NCBI GenBank assembly: GCA_024998685.1 | Contig: JACOEH010000004.1 | Span: 1-64,000 of the forward strand | Length of the DNA stretch: 64,000 nt | Source: Nitrospira sp. | GTDB taxonomy: Bacteria > Nitrospirota > Nitrospiria > Nitrospirales > Nitrospiraceae | Reading direction: 5' to 3' | Part shown: positions 52,558 through 60,806 of the stretch, one piece after another | How positions within the stretch are numbered: position 1 is the stretch's first letter | Layout of the letters: every line of letters starts with the position of its first letter | Program-made: the position numbers and the translations under genes | The notes under the pieces: model-generated | The model's input: the letters and a program-made list of their open reading frames with translations, nothing else | The model's database searches: none | Told to the model about the DNA's origin: nothing

Positions 52558-53815
52558 ATGAACGTTCGAGGTGGATCTCCCATACTGATCATCGGTGCTG
52601 GACTCGCAGGCCTATGCTGTGCTCGGCATTTGACTGATCATGGCGTCGAGTGTTTGATCCTAGAAGCGTCGGATGCGCACTGATCGAAGCGAAGGTTTTT
52701 TGTTCGATCGAGGATTTCAGGTTTTGCAGAGTGCCTATCCGGAGGCTCAGCGTATGCTCGATATGCCGGCGCTTGATCTTCGGCCGTTCTATTCTGGAGC
52801 ATTGGTGCGTTATGGCGGCCGGTTCCATAAGGTCGCCGATCCGTGGCGACAACCGCTGGACGCCCTCGCCGGCCTCTTATCTCCCATTGGAACGTTACGC
52901 GACAAGGTCAAGATTGGACGCTTACGCTCACGTCTGCTCGAATCCACGCTGGAGGAAATCTTTCGTCAACCGAATATACCGCTACATGAGGTGCTGCATG
53001 AGGAGGGCTTTTCCCCTTCGATTATTGAACGCTTTTTAAGACCTTTCTTTTCAGGGGTATTCTTGGAGCGATCGTTGGAGACATCGCGCCGGCTATTCGC
53101 TTTTGTATTCCGGATGTTCGCACAAGGCATCACCGCTCTCCCTGCGAACGGTATGGAAACGATATCTGAGCAATTGGCTGCCGGCCTAAGGCCTCGAATT
53201 CAACCGAGTGCGATGGTCACGACTGTTGACGGCACAGAGGTGATTTTGTCGTCCGGAGAACGGGTGGTGGGGGATGCGCCAGCGGCCATACGATTGGTGC
53301 CCGAACTTCATTCCCCGCTATCCCGCAGTGTGGTCTGTCTGTACTTTGCCGCGCCTCAACTGCCGATCGAGGAACCCATATTGGTTCTGAACGGAGAAGG
53401 TCAAGGTCTGATCAATAACATGTGTGTGCCGAGCCAGATCGCACCGAACTATGCTCCTCCCGATACAGCTCTCGTCTCTGTGACGGTGTTGGGAGATCCC
53501 CCGGAAGACGATCGGGAGCTGGAACAATCGGTCCGTGCGCAACTCGCCGATTGGTTTGGAAAACAGGTGGGACAATGGCGGTTTCTGCGGTGTTATCGAA
53601 TTCCCAATGCGTTGCCGTGCCAACAGCCTGAGATGATTGAAAAAATCCCTGAGACGGTTCGTCTACGCAGCGGTCTCTTTATCTGTGGCGATCATCGAGA
53701 AAATGCCACGATCAACGGCGCGATGGTCTCAGGACGAAAAGCGGCGGAAGCCGTCCTGCAAACCGAGAGCTTTAAAGCAGTCGATGCCGCGAAACGATTC
53801 AATAATCCAACCTAA
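52558..53815 (+). pseudogene. FAD-dependent amine-oxidase-like oxidoreductase, broken by a short deletion
   Basis: It starts at 52558 with a clear Rossmann loop: PILIIGAGLAGLCCARHLTD, ending LILEASD, then a stop within about 6 bases. The rest continues in another frame: RTDRSEGFLFDRGFQVLQSA to INGAMVSGRKAAEAVL. Relatives have a VGGR segment between the two parts, which contacts FAD. About 14-17 bases seem to be lost there, so the cofactor site is damaged and the frame is shifted. Such proteins are phytoene-desaturase-like. It follows the CarH-like gene by 30 bp and was probably its operon partner. Confidence 0.85.
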
Positions 53816-54037
53816 ACGAATCCCTCTTCTAAGCAGAGCTACATCCGTTTTGGAGTTTTAATACACGGTAGTACCTATTAAGAGTACGCCTAAGTTTCGT
53901 CCGCGAACTCTTCGCATATCTCATTTCTCGGGAATCTGCTAGTCGCCTGCCGATCTCATAGACGGTAAAAGACAAGGAGATCATGTTGTCATATAGGCAG
54001 CGCCCAAATGCTGCCGTGTCGACACGATGTAGAGGCC

Positions 54038-54187
54038 ATGAACATCCGACTTAAACTCCTTCAGGAACAGGTTATCGTGGTCACCGGTGCTTCAAGCGGC
54101 ATCGGACGCGGAGGTTCAAAAAGTTTGAATGGACATGTCTATGTTACGCGACCGCTGGGAAGTCGGATGAATCAAGATGTTTGGTGA
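54038..54187 (+). pseudogene. Short-chain dehydrogenase with internal deletion
   Basis: It starts MNIRLKLLQEQVIVVTGASS and GIG, the SDR nucleotide loop. It then jumps to GGSKSLNGHVYVTRPLGSRM and a stop, so most of the protein is missing. The end may be the tail of the same gene. It is the third SDR remnant in the window. Confidence 0.75.
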
Positions 54188-54236
54188 ACGGCCGGACAGC
54201 GGGCGAGTCGAAAAGAGAGAAATTAAAGAGAGCGGC

Positions 54237-55445
54237 ATGATTACGCCGGACAGTATTGCACAATCATTTCTCTGTGTCGCCGTTCTCTTCGGCCTCCAGA
54301 TCCTTACAGGTTGCCAAACGGCACAGAAGGAAACGGAAACCTACGGCGGCGGACACCGAAAAGCCGAGGCTCCGTCCGCCAAAGAAGTGAAACGGGCGAT
54401 GGATACCACGAAGTCACGGGCGGATAAGGACATGGCTGCGGTGCTGGCAGAGTTTGAAGACTTAAAACCCAAACCGCTTATTTCGCTCTCTGCCGAGGAA
54501 GCACGGGCGCAACCTACCCATGCCGATGCCGTGGCGGCATTACTGCAGGAACGAAAGCAAAGTACGGCCCCGATGCCGATTGGAAAGACCAAGAATCAGA
54601 CGATTCCCGGTCCGGGAGGTGCTATTCCGATCCGCGTCTATACTCCCGAAGGCAAGGGCCCATTTCCCGTGATCGTGTATTTTCACGGAGGAGGATGGGT
54701 GATTGCGACGATCGATACGTACGATTCGTCGGCGCGGGCGCTCGCGAAAGCCACGGATGCCATCGTGGTGTCCGTGGAATACCGCAAAGCTCCTGAGCAC
54801 AAGTTTCCGGCGGCCCATGAGGATGCCTATGCAGCCTATCGGTGGGTGTTGCGCAATGCCGACAGCTTCGGGGGAGATCCTTCTATGGTCGCCGTGGCCG
54901 GTGAGAGTGCCGGAGGCAATTTGGCGGCTGCTGTGTGTCTGATGGCGAGGGAGCGGGGAGAACTGTTGCCCGTCCATCAAGCTCTCATTTATCCCGTAGC
55001 GGGCTATGATTTCAACACCTCATCCTATCGTGAAAATGCAAATGCCAAACCCCTGGACAAGCCGATGATGGCTTGGTTTTTTGAAAAGTATTTGAGAGGG
55101 CCGGAGGATGGGAAACACCCGTGGATCGATCTGGTGAATGCCCGCAACGTAATCGGGCTTCCGCCCGCCACGATCATTACGGCGGAAATCGATCCCTTGC
55201 GATCGGAGGGAAAACGCTACGCCGAACGTCTCCTCGAAGCCGGCGTTCCGGTATCATATCGAAATTTCAAGGGAGTCACGCACGAGTTTTTCGGAATGGG
55301 GGCCGTCGTGGGCGATGCAAAAAAAGCCGTGCGGTTGGTCGCCAACGGCATGAATTGGTCGTTCGACGATCCGGTCTTTTCCCGCCATGACGACCGACCG
55401 GAGCGCTCCGGCCCAAGTGTGCAAATAGAACCGCTGCAGGACTAA
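54237..55445 (+). CDS. Lipoprotein alpha/beta-hydrolase (HSL-type esterase)
   Basis: The product has 402 residues. It starts at ATG 54237. The signal ends in the lipobox FGLQILTGC, so it is probably a membrane-anchored lipoprotein. A helical, charged N-terminal part is followed by the HSL-like hydrolase: oxyanion VYFHGGGWVIATID, nucleophile Ser in GESAGGNLAAAVCL, Asp in ITAEIDPLRSEGKRY, and His in GVTHEFFGM. These enzymes hydrolyse short-chain esters. Substrate unknown. No clear operon; the DUF4142 gene starts 41 bp after its stop. Confidence 0.9.
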   Translation: MITPDSIAQSFLCVAVLFGLQILTGCQTAQKETETYGGGHRKAEAPSAKEVKRAMDTTKSRADKDMAAVLAEFEDLKPKPLISLSAEEARAQPTHADAVAALLQERKQSTAPMPIGKTKNQTIPGPGGAIPIRVYTPEGKGPFPVIVYFHGGGWVIATIDTYDSSARALAKATDAIVVSVEYRKAPEHKFPAAHEDAYAAYRWVLRNADSFGGDPSMVAVAGESAGGNLAAAVCLMARERGELLPVHQALIYPVAGYDFNTSSYRENANAKPLDKPMMAWFFEKYLRGPEDGKHPWIDLVNARNVIGLPPATIITAEIDPLRSEGKRYAERLLEAGVPVSYRNFKGVTHEFFGMGAVVGDAKKAVRLVANGMNWSFDDPVFSRHDDRPERSGPSVQIEPLQD

Positions 55446-55486
55446 GTCACATGTACAGTACGAATGCAATACAAGAGGAGAATGTC

Positions 55487-56005
55487 ATGCCGAGGTTCCT
55501 GTCATTAAGCTTGATGATGTGTGGTGCCGTAGGGCTTACTGCATCTGTCTTCGCGCAAACCGTCAAAACCGACGCTCAATCATTTCTTGAGCAGGCGGCA
55601 GAAGGACAGCAAATCGAAATATCGTTAGGGCAACTTGCCGTTCAGCGTGCGGTGAACGGACGGGTCAAGGACTTCGGGGAGCAAATGGTCGAAGACCATA
55701 AGAAGGGGAGCCAACAAATCGAGCAATTGGCCATGAAGGGCGGTGTGCAACTTTCTCCCGGAGTCAGCGAGGAGCGTAAGCAAAAAGTGAACAAAATCTC
55801 CCAACTGTCCGGCCATGCCTTCGACCGTGCCTACATCGACTATATTTTGGAAGACCATGAAGCCATCGTGGATGAGTTCCAGCGGCGTGTGGAAACCATA
55901 CAGGATCAAGATATTAAGCAGTGGATCGCCTCGACCCTTCCGGCTTTGCAGGGCCATCGGGAAATGGCGCGCCAAGTGAAATACAAGCTCCAGACGAATC
56001 CTTAG
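55487..56005 (+). CDS. Exported DUF4142 protein
   Basis: The 172-residue protein starts at ATG 55487 after AGAGGAGAATGTC. Signal peptide MPRFLSLSLMMCGAVGLTAS. The mature part is all-helical: DAQSFLEQAAEGQQIEISLG, DFGEQMVEDHKKGSQQIEQL and AYIDYILEDHEAIVDEFQRR. This is the ferritin-like DUF4142 fold with EDH motifs. Common in stress-resistant bacteria; role unknown. It forms a run with the DUF2630 and SRPBCC genes. Confidence 0.88.
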   Translation: MPRFLSLSLMMCGAVGLTASVFAQTVKTDAQSFLEQAAEGQQIEISLGQLAVQRAVNGRVKDFGEQMVEDHKKGSQQIEQLAMKGGVQLSPGVSEERKQKVNKISQLSGHAFDRAYIDYILEDHEAIVDEFQRRVETIQDQDIKQWIASTLPALQGHREMARQVKYKLQTNP

Positions 56006-56052
56006 CGGATGGCGGAGAACGGATCAGTTCTTGTCATGTGATGAGGTGATGA

Positions 56053-56313
56053 ATGGACGAAAAGACGACCGATCAGTCGGTGCTCCAACGAATCAATGAA
56101 CTTGTCGATCAGAAGCATCAGATGCTGGCTCGTGAAGTCAACAGCGAGGAGGACCAGCGTCGGTTGCGGGCCATGCAAGTCGAACTTGATCAATGCTGGG
56201 ATCTCCTTCGTCAACGACGCGCGCTACGGACCGTCGGACAGGATGCCGACAAGGCGCAGGTCAGGCCGCCGGAGATCGTCGAAAAATATGAACAGGGAAG
56301 AACCGACATATGA
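56053..56313 (+). CDS. DUF2630 protein
   Basis: The 86-residue protein starts MDEKTTDQSVLQRINELVDQ. The signature VELDQCWDLLRQRRALRTVG and EIVEKYEQG are diagnostic for DUF2630. Soluble, helical. GAGGTGATGA precedes the ATG. Function unknown; it lies between DUF4142 and SRPBCC genes, a frequent arrangement for small stress proteins. Confidence 0.9.
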   Translation: MDEKTTDQSVLQRINELVDQKHQMLAREVNSEEDQRRLRAMQVELDQCWDLLRQRRALRTVGQDADKAQVRPPEIVEKYEQGRTDI

Positions 56314-56365
56314 CTTGTGCCATGTCGGTGTCCATACACAACAGCAATCCAGCAAGGAGGAAACT

Positions 56366-56815
56366 ATGTCGGTCATAGAAAAAACGATCGAGATCAATGT
56401 TCCGGTCAAGACCGCCTACAATCAGTGGACCCAATTCGAGGAGTTTCCCCGGTTCATGGAAGGCGTGGAACAAGTCCGGCAGGTCGACGACAAACATTTG
56501 CACTGGAAGGCCAGCATCGGGGGAAAACAAAAAGAATGGGATGCCGTCATCACCGAGCAGATTCCCGATCAACGAATCGCCTGGATGAGCCAGGGAGGTA
56601 CCAAGAACGGTGGAATGGTCATCTTTTCCCGGGTTTCAGAGAACAAATCAAAACTCAACCTTCGGTTGGAATATGAGCCCGAGGGAGCGGTGGAGAAGAC
56701 CGGCGACACGATAGGTGTGGTTTCCGGCCGAGTGGAAGGAGATCTGCAGCGATTCAAGGATTTCATCGAGTCCCGCGGTCAAGAGACCGGAGCTTGGCGA
56801 GGAAAGGTGGCCTGA
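56366..56815 (+). CDS. SRPBCC/cyclase-like protein
   Basis: The 149-residue protein starts at ATG 56366 after AGGAGGAAACT. The fold begins MSVIEKTIEINVPVKTAYNQ and has WTQFEEFPRFMEGVEQVRQV, DKHLHWKASIGGKQKEWDAV and VEGDLQRFKDFIESR. Similar to the C-terminal half of the 40154-40957 protein. Lipid or polyketide-like ligand binding is inferred from the START-type fold. No membrane helix. Confidence 0.88.
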   Translation: MSVIEKTIEINVPVKTAYNQWTQFEEFPRFMEGVEQVRQVDDKHLHWKASIGGKQKEWDAVITEQIPDQRIAWMSQGGTKNGGMVIFSRVSENKSKLNLRLEYEPEGAVEKTGDTIGVVSGRVEGDLQRFKDFIESRGQETGAWRGKVA

Positions 56816-56831
56816 GGGAGCGAGAATTGGA

Positions 56832-56970
56832 AAAGACTGGGGATTGAAAACCGTACGTGGCCGCGTTCTCAAGTCCGAGGAAACCGCCCTTACTATAGAT
56901 AGAACGATGAATGATAAAGAGATCGTTCTTACGATTGATCCTCAGACGAAATTCAATGGCAACATAGAAC
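56832..56970 (+). pseudogene. Possible remnant of an OB-like domain gene
   Basis: The frame reads WGLKTVRGRVLKSEETALTI and DPQTKFNGNIERIEEQ, similar in pattern to the exported beta-domain proteins at 31265 and 62507. It has no start or signal, and it runs into the next gene out of frame. Probably a truncated copy. Low confidence. Confidence 0.3.
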
Positions 56971-57000
56971 GTATTGAAGAACAGGGAAGAAAGGAGTCAC

Positions 57001-57465
57001 ATGAAATATATGAAATTCCAATCCTGGTTTGCCGTTGCACTCCTCCTCTTCGTCGCGCCGGGCTGCACCGGTCGCTCCCCGGATCAACCGAAAGCCGATC
57101 TGACGGGCGAATATCGAATCGTCAGCGGAGAGCGCAACGGCGCGCCGATCGATCAGGGGGAGCTGACCGACACGTCGATCTATATCAACGACAAGACCAT
57201 CATCGCCTACGATAAGGACCGAAAAGAAATGTTTGCGGTCACCTATACGCTTGAGACGAAGCAGGACCCATGGCACATCACGATGGTCAGCACCAAGGCG
57301 CCGGAAGTCGGCGCGATTTCGAAAGGGTTGGTCGAGGCCGACCAAAATAAGATCACATTGATCTATGCCCTGCCGAACGGCCAACCGCCGACGGACTTTA
57401 AAGCCGGTCAGCAACAGCAAATGTTCGTGATGGTGAAGGCAGGAACCGGGGGAGCGAAAGGATGA
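57001..57465 (+). CDS. Lipoprotein with TIGR03067-like domain
   Basis: The 154-residue lipoprotein has signal MKYMKFQSWFAVALLLFVAP with lipobox APGC. The mature part has DLTGEYRIVSGERNGAPIDQ, then FAVTYTLETKQDPWHITMVS and KITLIYALPNGQPPTDFKA. This matches the small TIGR03067-type beta domain seen in planctomycetes and Nitrospirota. Function unknown. AAAGGAGTCAC precedes the ATG. Confidence 0.75.
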   Translation: MKYMKFQSWFAVALLLFVAPGCTGRSPDQPKADLTGEYRIVSGERNGAPIDQGELTDTSIYINDKTIIAYDKDRKEMFAVTYTLETKQDPWHITMVSTKAPEVGAISKGLVEADQNKITLIYALPNGQPPTDFKAGQQQQMFVMVKAGTGGAKG

Positions 57466-57629
57466 GCGAAAGAATGAAGAAGACGCCATGGCGAGACGAT
57501 CCTTATCGCGCCCCGCGAGAAAAACGGCATAGGGGTTCGACATGTTCAATCGTAGTCAGGACGGCTGCATCAAAATCGTGATGATCCGACCAGGCCGGGC
57601 CGCACACTGCTCAAAAGAAGGAGGCGAAG

Positions 57630-58157
57630 ATGACCAACAGGCACGCATGGGCCCTCAGTATCGTACTGGTATGCCTCTCGACAGGGAGTGCGCCCGCCGC
57701 TGATAACGTCAAAGCCGTCTTCAAGGATGGTAAGGGAAAACAGATCGGCACCGCCATATTGATCGCGACGCCGACGGGCCTGCTGATCAAGGCCGAGCTG
57801 ACGGACTTGCCCCCTGGTGAGCATGCCTTTCACATCCATCAAACCGGACGGTGCGACGCCGCGGACGGATTCAAATCAGCGGGACCTCATTATTCGTCCG
57901 GCAAACGTGAACATGGCTATAAGGTCGAGGGGGGACCGCATACAGGCGACATGCCGAATCAGTTCGTCAACGCAGACGGTACGCTTCATACTCACCTGTT
58001 CAGTCCGAACGTAGTTCTCAACCAGGGAGACGGTGCGTTGTTCGGCAGCGATGGCTCGGCTTTGATTGTCCATGCAAAGGCGGACGACTACCAAAGCCAG
58101 CCGGCGGGAGATGCGGGTGATCGGATCGCCTGCGCCGTCATCGAACGAGGCGGTTGA
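57630..58157 (+). CDS. sodC: Copper/zinc superoxide dismutase
   Basis: The 175-residue periplasmic enzyme has signal MTNRHAWALSIVLVCLSTGS and then the SodC fold: HAFHIHQTGRCDAADGFKSA (Cu ligands His-x-His and the disulfide Cys), GPHYSSGKREHGYKVEGGPH (bridging His and Zn ligands), GDMPNQFVNADG (Zn Asp), and LIVHAKADDYQSQPAGDAGD (last Cu His) with IACAVIERGG (second Cys). All metal ligands are present. It removes superoxide from the periplasm, in line with the stress-protein surroundings. AAGGAGGCGAAG precedes the ATG. Confidence 0.95.
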   Translation: MTNRHAWALSIVLVCLSTGSAPAADNVKAVFKDGKGKQIGTAILIATPTGLLIKAELTDLPPGEHAFHIHQTGRCDAADGFKSAGPHYSSGKREHGYKVEGGPHTGDMPNQFVNADGTLHTHLFSPNVVLNQGDGALFGSDGSALIVHAKADDYQSQPAGDAGDRIACAVIERGG

Positions 58158-58236
58158 GGATCGCGGGTCTTATTGAATCGAGGCGTGTGCGAGGAAGTGC
58201 CGCATCGGCTGCAGACACTCATCCAACAACTTTTCT

Positions 58237-58254
58237 ACTAGGGGTCGATCTAGG
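58237..58254 (+). promoter_or_regulatory. Putative regulator site: ACTAGG-N6-TCTAGG upstream of the di-haem gene
   Basis: ACTAGG (58237-58242), N6, TCTAGG (58249-58254), with the same 12-bp repeat distance as the CCTAGG-N6-CCTAGT sites. It lies about 200 bp before the start codon at 58454, so the leader is longer than at the other three loci. Confidence 0.4.
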
Positions 58255-58453
58255 TCTCAAAATCTTCTCTACGGAATAGCTTGGCATAAGTTGATTGTGC
58301 GGTATTGCGGACAAGAAGACGTTGTACGGCACAAACAAACAAAACAAGCAATGTCGGCTCAGTTTAGGCGGGTCCATAACCACCAACCCATCGAAGAGCC
58401 AAGAATCTCGACCGAACATCAAACGGCATGAGAAAAGCGATGCGGAGGAATAT

Positions 58454-60022
58454 ATGAAAAAACAGGTTGACCAGGAGATATGTCGTCCATCCTTCGTGCA
58501 TAGAGCTTTGCGGGTTCTGCTGGCCGTCGGGATCACCGGCTGTGTCGCGGTTGCCGGCGCTCAGGACACCAAGTCGAACCGTCCGCCTCACGATGCGGTG
58601 GCCGAGGCGCAAGAGCCGCGCACAGTTGCTATCGAACGTCCGGAGCAGAAAAAGACGGAGCACGATCGTTCAGGCATCTTCGAGGCGCAGAAGGCAAAAG
58701 CCTCTTCCCCTGCGTTTCTGAATCAGCCGAGAGATGGGAAGATCTCGGGGTTCGACTTCTACCGCGATCCCTTGGGCGCGGAGAAGCCCATGCAAGAGCC
58801 GGAAGAGATCATGAAGAAGGATATGGCCGCGAAGCCAAAGGTCATGGAGACGCAACGCAAGTTGCTGGGTCGCTATCATCTCAAGCCGAAGTTGGATCCC
58901 GAAGCCAAGATGTCGCGGGGAAAGCCGCTGCCGGTAGGGCCGACCGCGCGGTTGCCTGAAAGCATGACATGGGAGCGGCTCGCCGGGCTCAGTCCGGAAG
59001 AGATCAAGAAGCAGGGAATCTTTCCCTATCCTTCGCTGCCGCACCCATTGCAATCACCCGGGGGCATGGTTTTCCCTCAGATGCAAATCGACATGTTTCC
59101 ACGGCTTGGGCGGGTCGATGTCGACTACGACCTCCCGGAGGCATTCTTGCCGGAGTTTCCGCCGGCCATGTTTTTGAGCAATCGTCCCGAACTGGGCGAC
59201 GTGTCCCGAGGGGAAGTCATCTCCATCAACAATTACTACCGCCTGTTTAAGGATATCCTCACGCCGGTCCAGCTCGATGGACTGAGGATGCTATTGACTC
59301 CGTTTCCGCAAGAAGAGTTCAACCCCACCGATGACCGCAAAAGTCTCCATCCGAGCCTGGGCGTGACCTGTTTCGACTGCCATGTGAACGGCCATACGAC
59401 CGGACAGTTCCACTTAAATCCAGACACGAGGCCCGAGGAACGGCGCATGCGTCTCGATACGACGAGCCTCCGGGGAGTATTCAATCAGCAAATCCATAGT
59501 TCTAAACGGAGTCTGCGTTCGATCGAGGACTTCACGGAGTTCGAGCAACGGACTGCTTACTTCAACGGCGACGAAATCCATGCCATCAAAAAAGGGATGA
59601 ATATTGTCGATCGTGTTCACGTGAGTCACATGGCGCAGATGCAGAACATGCTCGATTTCCCCCCGGCCCCTAAGCTCGATCCCATGACCGGTCGGCTGGA
59701 CCCGAAGAAAGCCACAGAAAACGAGTTGCGCGGAGAAAAGATCTTCTTCGGCAAGGGCCAGTGCGCGGCTTGCCATACTCCGCCGTTCTATCTTGACCAC
59801 CAAATGCATGACCTGCACCTCGAGCGTTTCCTCAAGGACGAGCCGGGTGACGGTCCCATCAAGACATTTACGCTCCGGGGCATCAAAGATTCGCCGCCGT
59901 ACTTCCACGATGGTCGATTATTGACGCTTGAAGACACGGTGGAGTTCTTCAATCTCGTGATGGGGCTGCAACTGTCTCAAGAAGAAAAGAAGGATCTCAC
60001 CGCGTTTCTGAGGGCGCTGTAG
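58454..60022 (+). CDS. Di-haem cytochrome c peroxidase/MauG-like protein
   Basis: The 522-residue exported protein starts at ATG 58454 after GGAGGAA. The signal is VHRALRVLLAVGITGCVAVA. A long Lys/Glu/Pro-rich region follows. Two c-type haem sites: CFDCH (Cys306) and CAACH (Cys437), with FHLNPDTRPEERRM, TSLRGVFNQQIHSSKRSLRS and a final YFHDGRLLTLEDTVEFFN. The layout fits the CcpA/MauG family, which reduces peroxide or oxidises a protein substrate in the periplasm. The long N-terminal part is not typical of plain CcpA. A regulator-type CTAG repeat lies upstream. Confidence 0.9.
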   Translation: MKKQVDQEICRPSFVHRALRVLLAVGITGCVAVAGAQDTKSNRPPHDAVAEAQEPRTVAIERPEQKKTEHDRSGIFEAQKAKASSPAFLNQPRDGKISGFDFYRDPLGAEKPMQEPEEIMKKDMAAKPKVMETQRKLLGRYHLKPKLDPEAKMSRGKPLPVGPTARLPESMTWERLAGLSPEEIKKQGIFPYPSLPHPLQSPGGMVFPQMQIDMFPRLGRVDVDYDLPEAFLPEFPPAMFLSNRPELGDVSRGEVISINNYYRLFKDILTPVQLDGLRMLLTPFPQEEFNPTDDRKSLHPSLGVTCFDCHVNGHTTGQFHLNPDTRPEERRMRLDTTSLRGVFNQQIHSSKRSLRSIEDFTEFEQRTAYFNGDEIHAIKKGMNIVDRVHVSHMAQMQNMLDFPPAPKLDPMTGRLDPKKATENELRGEKIFFGKGQCAACHTPPFYLDHQMHDLHLERFLKDEPGDGPIKTFTLRGIKDSPPYFHDGRLLTLEDTVEFFNLVMGLQLSQEEKKDLTAFLRAL

Positions 60023-60186
60023 AAAGCATATGGGACATGATGAGCGGGACGGCCACATGAGGGCGGTGTGCCGAAGAGGAGCCGAGGATGCATGTCGCTG
60101 AAGGTGAAGCGGGATTCAAGGACCGCCACGGAAGAGATGAAGCGACGCGTAGGCGTAGGAATGCAGAGACACACAAAGGAGGTTGT

Positions 60187-60711
60187 ATGCGAACTCAGAA
60201 GAAGACTGGGCGTTCAACCAGAGCGGGTCGCTCAGGCAGAACAGGCCGCTCCGGAAGTGGGTCGGCCGGCGGCGGCAGAACCGCCGGCAGGGGACGGGGC
60301 GCCGGTAGGAAAGGTGCCGGCAGCGGAAGAGCCGGCAGGAGAGGGGCCGGAAGAAGAAGCGGCGGCCGGTCGAGAGGTTCGGGGGCGAAGCATGTGAAGT
60401 ACTCCAAGTGGATCGATTCGCCGGATGACCATGAGGACGGGAAGGGGCAATCATTGGCGACGCGCAATCATGATGTCATCCGCCGATGGGCCGAATCGCG
60501 AAAGGCTATGCCCTCCGTCGTCGGCGATACCGCAGGGCGAGACGGTGCCGGCGTCTTGCGCATCGACTTTCCCGGTTACAGGGGAAAGCGCTTGGAGAAG
60601 ATCGATTGGGATGACTGGTTCGACACGTTCGACAAGCGGAAATTGGTGTTTCTGTACCAGGAGCACAAGCGGGACGGGTCGCCCAGCACGTTTTTCAAGC
60701 TGGCGGCGTAG
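60187..60711 (+). CDS. Gly/Arg-rich basic protein with a small conserved domain
   Basis: The 174-residue protein starts at ATG 60187 after AAAGGAGGTTGT. The first ~65 residues are Gly/Arg/Ser/Lys-rich (TGRSTRAGRSGRTGRSGSGS), like a nucleic-acid-binding disordered tail. The C-terminal 100 residues form a small domain: TRNHDVIRRWAESRKAMPSV, GVLRIDFPGYRGKRLEKIDW, DDWFDTFDKRKLVFLYQEHK. Relatives of this domain are often mislabelled as 1,4-alpha-glucan branching enzyme; it is far too short for that. DNA or RNA binding is inferred from composition. Confidence 0.75.
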   Translation: MRTQKKTGRSTRAGRSGRTGRSGSGSAGGGRTAGRGRGAGRKGAGSGRAGRRGAGRRSGGRSRGSGAKHVKYSKWIDSPDDHEDGKGQSLATRNHDVIRRWAESRKAMPSVVGDTAGRDGAGVLRIDFPGYRGKRLEKIDWDDWFDTFDKRKLVFLYQEHKRDGSPSTFFKLAA

Positions 60712-60716
60712 CGATT

Positions 60717-60790
60717 CCGGTATCTCTCGCTCATATTATTCAGAAGCGCTTTTTTTGTGGCTGCCGATGCGCTGTTCAGAATGATACCGG
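60717..60790. terminator. Long imperfect inverted repeat between convergent genes
   Basis: CCGGTATC (60717-60724) pairs with GATACCGG (60783-60790), and an inner arm ATTCAGAAGCGC can pair with GCGCTGTTCAGAAT. A seven-T run lies in the loop region. It may end transcripts from both sides. Confidence 0.45.
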
Positions 60791-60806
60791 CTGGAATCTG
60801 AGGAAG

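Noticed and set aside
58295-58453. N-terminal extension of the di-haem protein
   Set aside because: A good ribosome site and signal peptide put the start at 58454.
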